Below the pieces are notes generated by a model, which saw nothing but the letters and a program-made list of their open reading frames with translations, ran no database searches and was not told where the DNA came from. A DNA stretch of 64,000 bases from Flavobacterium sp. LPB0248 (GTDB lineage: Bacteria > Bacteroidota > Bacteroidia > Flavobacteriales > Flavobacteriaceae). How positions within the stretch are numbered: the stretch's first letter is position 1; each line of letters opens with the position of its first letter. The position numbers and the translations under genes are program-made. Shown here in pieces: positions 42,546-51,165 of this stretch. The DNA lies in assembly GCF_013388355.1 (NCBI RefSeq), contig NZ_CP058246.1, positions 2,542,001-2,606,000 on the forward strand, read 5' to 3'.

Positions 42546-42680
42546 GTTTCAAGTTTCAGGTTTCACGTTATTGGAATCTGAAAACTCAATTTGTTATATT
42601 ATTGTTTTTGTTTTGTTTGTTTCACCTTCCAAGTTTCACGTTTCAAGAACTTGAAACAAAAAAAACCTGAAACCTGAAAC
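42546..42680. repeat. Palindromic intergenic element made of GTTTCAAG / CTTGAAAC words
   Basis: The left arm (42546-42567) repeats GTTTCAAG and GTTTCAGG. The right arm (42649-42680) has CTTGAAAC and CCTGAAACCTGAAAC. Extra copies of GTTTCA and AAGTTTCACG lie between the arms. It occupies the gap between araD and araA. Confidence 0.65.
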
Positions 42681-42687
42681 AAAACTT

Positions 42688-43389
42688 TTACTGTCCGTAA
42701 TACGAATCTTTTCCGTGTTTGCGGTTGTAATGTTTCTTTATTAATGAATCTTTTAATCTTGGCGCATTTGGATTTATTTGCAAAGTCAAATACGCCATTT
42801 CGGCAACTACTTCTAAAACTTTACTGTTGTAAACCGCTTTTGCCGCATTTTTACCCCACGCAAACGGACCGTGATTTCCAATTAGAATCATTTCTACTTC
42901 TTCATAAGAAAGATTTTTTTCTTTGAAACAATCCAAGATCTGAATTCCGGTATTGTGTTCGTAGTTTCCTTCGATCAGAGAATCTGCCATTGGCGGTGCG
43001 CACGGAATATCAGCTGTTAAATGATCGGCATGCGTTGTTCCGAAAATTGGAATATCTTGCTGCGATTGTGCCCAAGCCACAGAATAAGTTGCGTGTGTAT
43101 GCGCAACACCTCCAATATTTGGCCAATGTTTGTATAAATAAGCATGCGTTTTTGTATCAGATGACGGACGCATTGTACCTTCGATAACATTATTGTCAAA
43201 ATCGACAATTACAATATCTTCAGGTTTTAAATCTTCGTAAGGAACTCCGCTTGGCTTAATGGCAAAAACACCATTTTTTCTGTCCACGGCGCTTACATTT
43301 CCAAATGTATACACCACCAAATTCAATGCATTTAACTGCATATTGGCTTCGTAACATTCTTGTTTTAAATCTTTATATTGAGAGCTCAT
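42688..43389 (-). CDS. araD: L-ribulose-5-phosphate 4-epimerase
   Basis: Makes D-xylulose 5-phosphate from L-ribulose 5-phosphate, the entry to the pentose-phosphate pathway. 233 residues from the ATG at 43389 (MSSQYKDLKQECYEANMQL). A longer start adds a non-conserved 12-residue leader. VVYTFGNVSAVDR is the conserved GNVS region. The zinc histidines lie in HTHATYSVAW and HTGIQI plus the FGTTHADHL stretch. It overlaps the araB stop by 17 bases. Confidence 0.95.
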   Translation of the reverse strand: MSSQYKDLKQECYEANMQLNALNLVVYTFGNVSAVDRKNGVFAIKPSGVPYEDLKPEDIVIVDFDNNVIEGTMRPSSDTKTHAYLYKHWPNIGGVAHTHATYSVAWAQSQQDIPIFGTTHADHLTADIPCAPPMADSLIEGNYEHNTGIQILDCFKEKNLSYEEVEMILIGNHGPFAWGKNAAKAVYNSKVLEVVAEMAYLTLQINPNAPRLKDSLIKKHYNRKHGKDSYYGQ

Positions 43390-45064
43390 GTTTCGATATT
43401 TTAAGGTTTGGATCTGCAAAAGCACTTAATTTTTCATATCCTAAAAGAAGCTTATGATACGCTTCTACTTTATCTGTCTGAGGGAAATATTCTCCATCAA
43501 AATCACTTCCGATTTTTTGGCTTGCTTCGATTACGTTTGGATAAATTCCTGCCGCAACAGCTGCGTAAATTGCCGCACCTAAAGCCGGAGTTTGGTCTGA
43601 AGCTGCAATTTTAATTGGCTTGTTTAAAACGTTAGCCAAAGTCTGCATAATGAAAGGAGATTTACGAGCAACGCCGCCAATTCCGATTACGCTGTCGATT
43701 TTTACACCTTCTTCCTCAAAACGGTCTACAATTTTCTTCGCTCCAAAACAAATTGCATTTACTAAAGCTTTAAAAATATGAGGTGCTTTTGTTCCTAAAG
43801 ATAAATTTGAAATCGCGCTTTTTACTTCCTGATTCGCATCTGGAGTTCTGCGTCCGTTGATCCAATCTAAAGCAATTGGAAGACTTTCTGAAACCGGAAT
43901 TTTTTCAGATTCTTTTGTCAATTCGACAATTAATTTATTACTGAATTCTTCCCTTAATTGTTCTTTTTGAGCATCATTTAAAAGTGACGTAGCACCTAAT
44001 AAATGTTCCGTTGGCCACATTAATAATTCTTTGTACCAAGCCAATAAATCGCCAAAGGCAGATTGTCCTGCTTCTAAACCAATAAATCCTGGAATAACAG
44101 AACCATCAACTTGGCCGCAGATGCCGCGAACGGTTTTTGTTCCAACCTCATCATAAGAACCAACTAGAATATCACAAGTTGAAGTTCCCATAACGCGAAC
44201 TAAAGTATTTTCTTCGATTTTAGCTCCAACTGCACCAGAGTGCGCATCGAAAGTTCCAACAGCTACAACTGTTTCTGTGGAAAGTCCTAAACGGTCTGCC
44301 CATTCTTGGCTTAGTTTTCCAGCAACTAGATCAGACGTATACGTTTCATCATATAAATTACCACGAAGCTGTGCTAAATACGGATGTAATTTTTCTAAAA
44401 ATTCAACTGGTGGCAATCCGTTCCAATCTGTGTGCCACATTGCTTTGTGACCTGCTGCACAACGGCTTCTTTTGAAGGTTTTTAAATCTTTATCTTCAAT
44501 TAATAAATATGTCATTAAATCGCAATGCTCCATCCAAGTGTGCGCCGCATTTCTAACGGCTTCGTCTTGTCTTGCGATATGAAGAATTTTTGCCCAAAAC
44601 CATTCAGATGAATAAATTCCTCCAACATATTTGGTAACATCTTCTCCGCCCCAGCTAACTGCAAGTTCGTTGATTTCGTTTGCTTCATTAATTGATGTAT
44701 GATCTTTCCATAAAACCATCATTGCATTTGGATTCTCTTCAAAACCTTTTGTCAATGCTAATGGCGTTCCGTCTTTTGTAACTGGAACTGGAGAAGATCC
44801 AGTTGTATCGATACAAATTCCTTTTACTAATGAAGGATCTACTTTACTTTCTTTAACAACATTCTGAATTGTAATTTCCAATCCTTCAATATGATCCAAA
44901 GGATGCTGACGAAATTGATTTATAGAAGCGTCACAATATTGTTTGTTTTTCCATCTTTTGTAATGAGAAACATTGGATGCCAATTCTTGTCCATTTTCAG
45001 CGTCTATCAGCACCGCGCGAACAGAATCTGTTCCGTAGTCCAATCCTATTACATAATTTTTCAT
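43373..45064 (-). CDS. araB: Ribulokinase
   Basis: Phosphorylates L-ribulose. 563 residues, FGGY kinase fold. N-terminal VIGLDYGTDSVRAVLIDAENG is the phosphate-1 loop. TGSSPVPV and FDAHSGAVGAK lie in the first domain. GGVARKSPFIMQTLANVLNKPI is the adenosine-binding region. First gene of the arabinose operon. Its promoter has the box TATATTTG (45089-45096, minus) and two AraR-type palindromes. Confidence 0.95.
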   Translation of the reverse strand: MKNYVIGLDYGTDSVRAVLIDAENGQELASNVSHYKRWKNKQYCDASINQFRQHPLDHIEGLEITIQNVVKESKVDPSLVKGICIDTTGSSPVPVTKDGTPLALTKGFEENPNAMMVLWKDHTSINEANEINELAVSWGGEDVTKYVGGIYSSEWFWAKILHIARQDEAVRNAAHTWMEHCDLMTYLLIEDKDLKTFKRSRCAAGHKAMWHTDWNGLPPVEFLEKLHPYLAQLRGNLYDETYTSDLVAGKLSQEWADRLGLSTETVVAVGTFDAHSGAVGAKIEENTLVRVMGTSTCDILVGSYDEVGTKTVRGICGQVDGSVIPGFIGLEAGQSAFGDLLAWYKELLMWPTEHLLGATSLLNDAQKEQLREEFSNKLIVELTKESEKIPVSESLPIALDWINGRRTPDANQEVKSAISNLSLGTKAPHIFKALVNAICFGAKKIVDRFEEEGVKIDSVIGIGGVARKSPFIMQTLANVLNKPIKIAASDQTPALGAAIYAAVAAGIYPNVIEASQKIGSDFDGEYFPQTDKVEAYHKLLLGYEKLSAFADPNLKISKHELSI

Positions 45065-45088
45065 TCTATTTTATTTTTAAAATATTGA

Positions 45089-45096
45089 CAAATATA
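45089..45096 (-). promoter_or_regulatory. -7 box of the araB operon
   Basis: Minus strand TATATTTG, a perfect TAnnTTTG, 25 bases before the araB ATG. Confidence 0.65.
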
Positions 45097-45112
45097 GATA
45101 TAATTATTTTAT

Positions 45113-45131
45113 AAGTGTGTAAAAAACACTT
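45113..45131. promoter_or_regulatory. AraR-type operator 1 (AAGTGT-N7-ACACTT)
   Basis: A perfect palindrome in which AAGTGT and ACACTT are separated by seven bases. It is centred 26 bases upstream of the -7 box, thus covering the -33 region. Confidence 0.65.
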
Positions 45132-45201
45132 AACTTAAATTGCATGATTCATTTTTGCTATAAATGCATTAAAACAGCATTTTAGCTTTCAAACAAAAAA
45201 T

Positions 45202-45220
45202 AAATGTTAGCAATACATTT
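45202..45220. promoter_or_regulatory. AraR-type operator 2 (AAATGT-N7-ACATTT)
   Basis: A second perfect palindrome with the same spacing, 89 bp upstream of operator 1. The AraB leader therefore has two sites. Confidence 0.6.
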
Positions 45221-45300
45221 ATAACGTTGCGATTATTTCAACTTAATCTTCAAATCGTTATTAAATCGTGCTTTAAAATTGTTTCGAATTTTATTTTTTT

Positions 45301-45351
45301 TCCACAGATTAAAAGAACTTAAATGATTTTTTAATCCTTTTAATCTGTGGA
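45301..45351. terminator. Inverted repeat TCCACAGATTAAAAG after the GH127 gene
   Basis: TCCACAGATTAAAAG (45301) and its exact complement (45337-45351) form a 15-bp stem. It ends the GH51-GH127 operon. The same word, TTTTAATCTGTGG, recurs at about 56642, suggesting a repeat family. Confidence 0.6.
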
Positions 45352-45370
45352 ATCTGTAACTCTAGAATTT

Positions 45371-47350
45371 TTACTGATTCTTATAATCTAACCAAACTTT
45401 CATTTTTCCAACTCCTCGATTCGACCAAGAATAATATGGAATCGCTTTCAATTTTGAGTTCTCAATTATATTTACTCCTTGCAATAAATTGGCTTCCTTT
45501 TTTACTTTGAAAGTATCAGAAGCGTTTACATCGATTTTATCAAAATTGTTTTTGTTATCAATTTCTTCAACCGCATAAACTATTGGTCCGTATTCCAGAG
45601 AAACTTTGTTTGTATTGATTCCTGCTTTTGGACTTGTTATTACTTCTTGAACTTCCATTGGAAAATTGAGATTAATTTTGTCCCCTTTTTTCCAATTTCT
45701 AGTGATTGAGAAATATCCATTTTCTGGCTGAATTGCTAGAGTTTCTCCGTTTAAACTTATTGTTGTTTTTTGATCTGAAGCCTTTTTATAACTATATAAA
45801 TCTCCTGGCAAAACCTCATTTCTAGACCAACCCGGAACGCGAAGTTTGATTGTAAACTGACTTTCTTTTTTTGGATTAACCGAAATTGCAATTTTTCCGT
45901 TCCACGGATAAGAAGTCTGCTGCGAAATCTGTAAATCTGTTTTTCCTAATTGGAAAGACGCATTGTTTGAAGCATATAAATTGACATACAAAACATCTTT
46001 TGTTTTGGAATAAATCAATCCTGGAATTGAAGGAATAAAACGAATTAAATTAGTTGGACAGCAAGAACAGTCAAACCAGCCTTGTCTTGTACAAGAACCA
46101 CGATTCGATTTATAAACTCCGTCTGCTTCTAAGGCATTTGGATAAAAAAATTGTTTTCCGTCAAGCGAAATACCCGATATTAATCCGTTGTACATTGTTC
46201 TTTCGATAACATCAAAATATTTTGATTCTCCGTATAAATTATGCAATCTATGATTCCAATATACATCGCCAATTGCGGCACAAGTTTCATTATAAGCTGT
46301 TAAATTCGGAAGTTCATAATTTGCTCCGAAAGCTTCTCCATCATGTCTTGACCCTATTCCGCCTGTGATATACATTTTCTTATTCACCATATTGTCCCAC
46401 AAATTATTTACAGCATTTTCATAAGCTTTATCTTTTGTCAATGCTGCAATATCTGTCATTCCTGCATACATATATACCGCTCTCACTGCATGACCTACAA
46501 CTTCTTTTTGCTGCACAACAGGTATATGATCTTGGGCATTTTCTCCATATAGTTTATGATTATTCGAATTGCCCCGATTGTCCAAATAATATTTTGCCAG
46601 TTTAAGATAATCTTTGTTTCCAGTAATTTGATACAATTTCAGCAATCCTGTTTCTACAATCTGATGTCCCGGAACACCTTTTACTTGTCTTGGATTATCG
46701 CCAAAAGTTCGAACCAGCATATCGGCGGCTTTTATAGCAATTTCAAGAAAATTGGTCTTGCCTGTTGCTTCATAATGCACAATTGCCGCTTCAATTAAAT
46801 GTCCCGGATTGTATAATTCATGACTAATCTGCAACGATTCCCAGCGTTTCCCTTCAATAACAGGAACCCAGCTCGCAGGTGGTTTTGCCGGATTTATAGT
46901 TCGCCATGTCGTAATATAACCATCTGGTTCCTGACCAACTTTTACAATAGCAATCATCGAATCCAGAACTCTTTCTAATTTCGGGTTTGGCGCGCTGATT
47001 AAAGTATTTGATGCTCCTTCTATAATCTTATAAACATCGGTATCATCAAAAGGCATTTCTCCTCTTGTTGTACCGTTTTTTTGTTTTCCTGCAATTAAAA
47101 AATTCTCAAAACGGCCTTCTTCATCGCATTTTTTAATGGCATATTCTATAGTTATTTCCTGAACTCTCTTGATAATTGGAAGCCAAAAAGAATCTGTCAG
47201 TTTTACATTTTGAATGTTTACTGGTTCTATTTGATAGCCTCCTTTTAATACAGAAGTTTTATCATTTTGTACAATTTGACTTTTGGTTTCTTTACAAGAA
47301 ATCAGAAGCAATAGACAAATACTCAATAAGTAAAATTGATATTTTTTCAT
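45371..47350 (-). CDS. GH127 beta-L-arabinofuranosidase lipoprotein
   Basis: 659 residues with a lipoprotein signal (C19 in LLISC). The DUF1680/GH127 fold is visible from NVKLTDSFWLPIIKRVQEITI. The zinc/catalytic site is in GSCTRQGWFDCSCCPTNLIRF, with the vicinal cysteines expected of the family. Upstream ETCAAIGDVYWNHRL carries the catalytic glutamate region. Hydrolyses beta-L-arabinofuranosides from plant-type glycans. Nine bases after the GH51 gene, so one transcript. Confidence 0.9.
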   Translation of the reverse strand: MKKYQFYLLSICLLLLISCKETKSQIVQNDKTSVLKGGYQIEPVNIQNVKLTDSFWLPIIKRVQEITIEYAIKKCDEEGRFENFLIAGKQKNGTTRGEMPFDDTDVYKIIEGASNTLISAPNPKLERVLDSMIAIVKVGQEPDGYITTWRTINPAKPPASWVPVIEGKRWESLQISHELYNPGHLIEAAIVHYEATGKTNFLEIAIKAADMLVRTFGDNPRQVKGVPGHQIVETGLLKLYQITGNKDYLKLAKYYLDNRGNSNNHKLYGENAQDHIPVVQQKEVVGHAVRAVYMYAGMTDIAALTKDKAYENAVNNLWDNMVNKKMYITGGIGSRHDGEAFGANYELPNLTAYNETCAAIGDVYWNHRLHNLYGESKYFDVIERTMYNGLISGISLDGKQFFYPNALEADGVYKSNRGSCTRQGWFDCSCCPTNLIRFIPSIPGLIYSKTKDVLYVNLYASNNASFQLGKTDLQISQQTSYPWNGKIAISVNPKKESQFTIKLRVPGWSRNEVLPGDLYSYKKASDQKTTISLNGETLAIQPENGYFSITRNWKKGDKINLNFPMEVQEVITSPKAGINTNKVSLEYGPIVYAVEEIDNKNNFDKIDVNASDTFKVKKEANLLQGVNIIENSKLKAIPYYSWSNRGVGKMKVWLDYKNQ

Positions 47351-47359
47351 TTTTCTACA

Positions 47360-48898
47360 TTATTTCCCTTCCAAAACCAATACTGAGTAAGGCGGCAATG
47401 TTATTTCCAATTTTCCTTTTTTATTTTCGAATCCTTTAAAAACAACAGGAATAATTTTGTTCGGATTTTCAAAAGAGTTATAGTCTTGTAGTTTTGAAGC
47501 TGTAATAATACTTCCTGTAAAGTTTTTTACGCCCAGATCTTTTACATCAATTTCTATTTTGTTCTTATTTACAGCATCAATATTTACAAGAGAAATATGA
47601 ACCAATCCGCCTTGATCTTTTGATGCAGAAGCTGAAACAGCAGGAATGGTTTCTCCATTAAAAGTATAAGATGGCGATTTAAAATCTATAGGAAGTAATT
47701 TTGCGTCTTGATGCACGCTGTACATTTTCATTACATGATAGGTTGGCGTTGTAATCATTTTGGCTTTGTCTGTTAAGATTACGGCCTGAAGCACATTAAC
47801 GCATTGTGCTAGATTTGCCATACGAACACGATCTGCATGATTGTTGAAAATATTTAAAGTCGCACCCGCCAAAACTGCATCGCGCATGGTATTCTGCTGA
47901 TATAAAAAACCAGGATTTGTCCCTTTTTGCACATCATACCAGCCTCCCCATTCATCTACAATCATAGCAACTTTTTTTTCTGGATCGTATTTATCCATAA
48001 CAGCAGCATGTTTGGTCACTAATTCTTCCATTTTTAAGGCCGACTGCATAGTTAAAAAATACTCTTTTTCAGTAAAATCAACATCAGAGCCTTTTTTATC
48101 CCAATTGATTACAGCATAATGATGAACACCAACACCACCGAGCATACTTAACGGAATGTTTTTCATTAAAACTTCTGTCCAGTTGTAATCAGAACTGTTT
48201 GCTCCAGACGCAATTCTTGTAATTCCACCTGTATTTCCCCAATCAGACATAAAAGTGGCAAACTTTTTATATTCGTTTGCATAATAATCTGCCGTCATAT
48301 TACCACCACAACCCCAAGCTTCATTCCCAATTCCCCAATATTTCACTTTCCAAGGTTCTGTTCTTCCGTTTTTTTTGCGCAAATCACTCATTGGACTTTT
48401 TCCTGCGAAATTTGTGTACTGAACCCAATCAGCCAATTCTTGAACGGTTCCACTTCCTACATTTCCAGACAAATAAGGTTCCGCGCCAAGCAATTCACAC
48501 ATATTCAAAAAGTCGTGCGTACCAAAACTATTGTCTTCTGTAACTCCTCCCCACCATTGGTTTACAATTGTCGGACGCTGTTCTTTTGGACCAATTCCGT
48601 CTTTCCAATGATACGTATCGGCAAAACACCCGCCTGGCCATCTCAAATTCGGAATTTTTAAATCTTTTAATGCTTTTATAATATCATTACGAACTCCTTT
48701 TGTATTTGGAATTTTAGAAGTGTCTCCAACAAAAAATCCACCATAAATACAGTGTCCCAAATGTTCTGCAAAATGACCGTAAATGTCCTTGCTAATAGTC
48801 GGTGAATCGCTATTATTTTTTATCGAAATTGTAGTAACCTGAGAAAATGCAAACTGATAAAACAGTGCCATCATCAAAAGGAAAAGTGGTTTTTTCAT
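47360..48898 (-). CDS. GH51 alpha-L-arabinofuranosidase, secreted
   Basis: 512 residues with a signal peptide ending at FAFSQ. The acid/base glutamate is in YWGIGNEAWGCGG and the nucleophile in MIVDEWGGWYD. IPNLRWPGGCFADTYHW is the family's RWPGG motif. A C-terminal beta domain (from about 400) ends VLVLEGK. Releases L-arabinose from arabinan or arabinoxylan side chains. An AraR-type operator lies 83 bases upstream of the start. Confidence 0.93.
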   Translation of the reverse strand: MKKPLFLLMMALFYQFAFSQVTTISIKNNSDSPTISKDIYGHFAEHLGHCIYGGFFVGDTSKIPNTKGVRNDIIKALKDLKIPNLRWPGGCFADTYHWKDGIGPKEQRPTIVNQWWGGVTEDNSFGTHDFLNMCELLGAEPYLSGNVGSGTVQELADWVQYTNFAGKSPMSDLRKKNGRTEPWKVKYWGIGNEAWGCGGNMTADYYANEYKKFATFMSDWGNTGGITRIASGANSSDYNWTEVLMKNIPLSMLGGVGVHHYAVINWDKKGSDVDFTEKEYFLTMQSALKMEELVTKHAAVMDKYDPEKKVAMIVDEWGGWYDVQKGTNPGFLYQQNTMRDAVLAGATLNIFNNHADRVRMANLAQCVNVLQAVILTDKAKMITTPTYHVMKMYSVHQDAKLLPIDFKSPSYTFNGETIPAVSASASKDQGGLVHISLVNIDAVNKNKIEIDVKDLGVKNFTGSIITASKLQDYNSFENPNKIIPVVFKGFENKKGKLEITLPPYSVLVLEGK

Positions 48899-48980
48899 AA
48901 TGTGGTTTTTAATAGTAAGTAAGGTTTTCTATAAGGAAATTTGTTTTTTTTAAGCTTAAAAAAAGATTCAAACAACAGTT

Positions 48981-48999
48981 AAGTGTGTTTTGAACATTT
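48981..48999. promoter_or_regulatory. AraR-type operator 3 (AAGTGT-N7-ACATTT)
   Basis: Same 7-base spacing; one mismatch from a perfect palindrome. It is in the GH51 promoter region. Confidence 0.6.
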
Positions 49000-49219
49000 G
49001 TAAATGTAGTTAAAAAAATGACTAATAGTCAATTTAACCATAATTAAAAGCGTATTTCTGAAAAATTCCTTTAAAATAATTAGAAAGCAATATTTAGAAA
49101 ATCTCTTATAATAAAAAACTTTGCACTAAATTTGGTCACTTCTAAGCCGAGCAAAATTTTATCCGCAATCCTCCATAATTACCAAACAAAAAATACTTAT
49201 TTCATAACAAACCATAATT

Positions 49220-49238
49220 AAGTGTAAATCTTACATTA
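49220..49238. promoter_or_regulatory. AraR-type operator 4 (AAGTGT-N7-ACATTA)
   Basis: In the araR promoter, centred 38 bases before the -7-like box, so araR is probably autoregulated. Confidence 0.55.
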
Positions 49239-49294
49239 ATAATTATGAAACCTTTTAAGAAGTTTATATATTTACCCATCCAAATTAATTATAT

Positions 49295-49984
49295 ATGCTA
49301 AATAGTTATAGCTCTGCTGATAAAGTTTTACTGGCGGTAGACTGCATCATTTTCGGATTCGACAATGATGGTCTTAAAATCCTTTTGATTCAAAGAGATT
49401 TTGAACCTGAAAAAGGAAAATGGTCCTTGATTGGAGGGTTCTTAAAGCGTGATGAAGTTTTAGATGCTGCCGCAACCAGAATCTTAAATACGTATACAGG
49501 GTTGAACGATATTTATATGGAGCAATTGCATGCTTATAGCGAAATTGATCGTGACCCAGTAGAAAGAACCATTTCGGTTTCTTATTTTGCTTTAATTAAT
49601 ATCGAAAACCACAATGCTGAATTGATTAAAAATTATCACGCTGAATGGTTCCCAATTAACGACGCTCCAAACTTAATTTTTGACCACAACGAAATGGTTC
49701 AAAATGCTATAAAGAGACTACGTTACAAAACTTCTGTAAAACCAATTGGTTTTGAATTGCTTCCTGAAAAATTCACCATGCGCCAGCTTTTAGAATTATA
49801 CGAAGCTATTTTAAGCAAAGAATTGGACAAAAGAAATTTCATCAGCAAAATTAATTCGCTTGAGATTTTAAACAAACTTGACGAAAAAGACATGCAATCT
49901 TCTCGAAAAGGCTCTTATTTATATACCTTTAATAAGGAGAAATACGAAGAGAAACTGCAAAACAACTTTGCACTTAATTTATAA
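49295..49984 (+). CDS. araR: Nudix-related transcriptional regulator of arabinose genes (AraR type)
   Basis: 229 residues. The N-terminal Nudix fold (about 12-140) has GKWSLIGGFLKRDEVLDAAATRILNTYTGL, but the catalytic R-E-x2-E-E is lost (RILNTYTG), as in Nudix-derived regulators. The C-terminal part (about 150-229) is a winged-helix, with ELLPEKFTMRQLLELYEAILSKELDKRNFISKI and SSRKGSYLYTFNKEKYEEK. AraR regulators of arabinose use in Bacteroides belong to this group. Location beside GH51, GH127 and araBDA supports the role. Confidence 0.88.
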   Translation: MLNSYSSADKVLLAVDCIIFGFDNDGLKILLIQRDFEPEKGKWSLIGGFLKRDEVLDAAATRILNTYTGLNDIYMEQLHAYSEIDRDPVERTISVSYFALINIENHNAELIKNYHAEWFPINDAPNLIFDHNEMVQNAIKRLRYKTSVKPIGFELLPEKFTMRQLLELYEAILSKELDKRNFISKINSLEILNKLDEKDMQSSRKGSYLYTFNKEKYEEKLQNNFALNL

Positions 49985-50065
49985 GAGTTTTATTTATTCT
50001 CTCGCAGATTTAATAGATTTGGCTGATCAATTATCAAAAAAATCGGCTAAATCTGCGGGGGAAAT

Positions 50066-51058
50066 TTATAAAGAATTCCTCAATATAAGAGCAGATTTAT
50101 TTTCGATCTGCTCTTTTATTCCTTTCAGAACCATATCGGCTAGAATTTTTCCCATCAATTCAAAATTGGTCGAAATCGTCGTGATTCCGTTTGCGGCAAT
50201 TTTTTTCAGTGGAGTTTCATTATAAGATATAATTCCAAAATCTTCTCCCAATTTTAAGTTTCTGCCCATTGCATTTTCTATAACCAAAAGCAAATCTCGG
50301 TCATGAGGAATAATATATAAGTCTCCAAAAGCAATAGACTGGTTGCTGAAATCTGAGATAATTTCATAATCGAAACTATAGGCTTGGCAAAACGATTCAA
50401 AACCTAATTTCATTCCAGCAGGTTCTCTAAAACCAGGGAAAATCAGGATCAGTTTCTTGTATTTTGACAATCGGGATTTGCCTTTCATTAAGCCTTCGTA
50501 AATATCTTTTTGATGGTTTTGATAAATCGCTGGAAACATTTTTAGCTCCGAATTGGTCTGATCCAAGATAATTACGTCGCTTACTGGTAGGGTTTTTATA
50601 GAATTGACGATATCGTTTAAGTTCGTCGGCATGATGATATATTTTGTATAATTTCCGTTACTGTCATTTATCAGTTTTTTAAAAACCTGAACATTAAAAT
50701 GATGAAAGAAAATATCGACCTGCACATTTTTGCCAATGTTTTTTAAAAACGAATTATAAATGTCTTCTTTGAAAATATTCAATTCGTCAAAAAGCAAAAA
50801 AATCTTCTGAGTTATAGTGATTTCAACGCTTTTAACATAATAACCTTTGCCTGGAATAGCGTAAATAATCCCTCTTTTCTTCAATTCATCGTACGCCAAT
50901 AAGACCGTATCTCGAGATAAAGAAAAGGCAAGACAAACCTTATTGACAGATGGAAGACGATCGCCTTTAATTAAATTACCCTCTTCAATCGCTTTTTCGA
51001 TTGAAAGAATTATCTGCTTATATTTTGGCAGACCAATATTATTTTGAATTGAAATCAT
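50066..51058 (-). CDS. GntR-family regulator with a sugar-binding-like sensor domain
   Basis: 330 residues. The N-terminal GntR helix-turn-helix (IGLPKYKQIILSIEKAIEEGNLIKGDRLPSVNKVCLAFSLSRDTVLLAYDELKKRGIIYAIPGKGYYV) is followed by a LacI/GalR-like effector domain (about 85-330, for example VIILDQTNSEL and GDLYIIPHDRDLLLVIENAMGRNL). Divergent from galM-galK-galT, so probably the galactose regulator. The direct repeat ACTGGTA (51096 and 51106) in the shared intergenic space could be its operator. Confidence 0.85.
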   Translation of the reverse strand: MISIQNNIGLPKYKQIILSIEKAIEEGNLIKGDRLPSVNKVCLAFSLSRDTVLLAYDELKKRGIIYAIPGKGYYVKSVEITITQKIFLLFDELNIFKEDIYNSFLKNIGKNVQVDIFFHHFNVQVFKKLINDSNGNYTKYIIMPTNLNDIVNSIKTLPVSDVIILDQTNSELKMFPAIYQNHQKDIYEGLMKGKSRLSKYKKLILIFPGFREPAGMKLGFESFCQAYSFDYEIISDFSNQSIAFGDLYIIPHDRDLLLVIENAMGRNLKLGEDFGIISYNETPLKKIAANGITTISTNFELMGKILADMVLKGIKEQIENKSALILRNSL

Positions 51059-51095
51059 GGTTATGATAAAGTCATTTTGACTATTATAATTAAAA

Positions 51096-51112
51096 ACTGG
51101 TAGGTACTGGTA
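51096..51112. promoter_or_regulatory. Candidate operator for the GntR regulator
   Basis: Two copies of ACTGGTA with a 10-bp period upstream of the galM promoter box. It loosely resembles ACTRGTA-N2-TACYRGT type half-sites; evidence is positional. Confidence 0.4.
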
Positions 51113-51133
51113 TGCAAATATAGAAAATGTTTC

Positions 51134-51141
51134 TACTTTTG
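51134..51141 (+). promoter_or_regulatory. -7 box of galM-galK-galT
   Basis: TACTTTTG, a perfect TAnnTTTG. It lies downstream of an upstream ATG at 51127, which rules out that ATG as the galM start. Confidence 0.6.
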
Positions 51142-51165
51142 GATTTCATTTTTGGTAAAAATTAT

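Larger units (their letters stand above)
48899..49294. other. Divergent regulatory region between the GH51 gene and araR
   Basis: 396 bases without a gene. It holds one AraR-type palindrome near each end (48981 and 49220). The -7-like box TATATTTA at 49267-49274 is suited to araR. Near the GH51 site a further short palindrome, ACATTTGTAAATGT (48994), overlaps the operator. Confidence 0.6.

Noticed and set aside
51127..51165. Upstream ATG as galM start
   Set aside because: It lies before the predicted -7 box TACTTTTG and would not be in the transcript.
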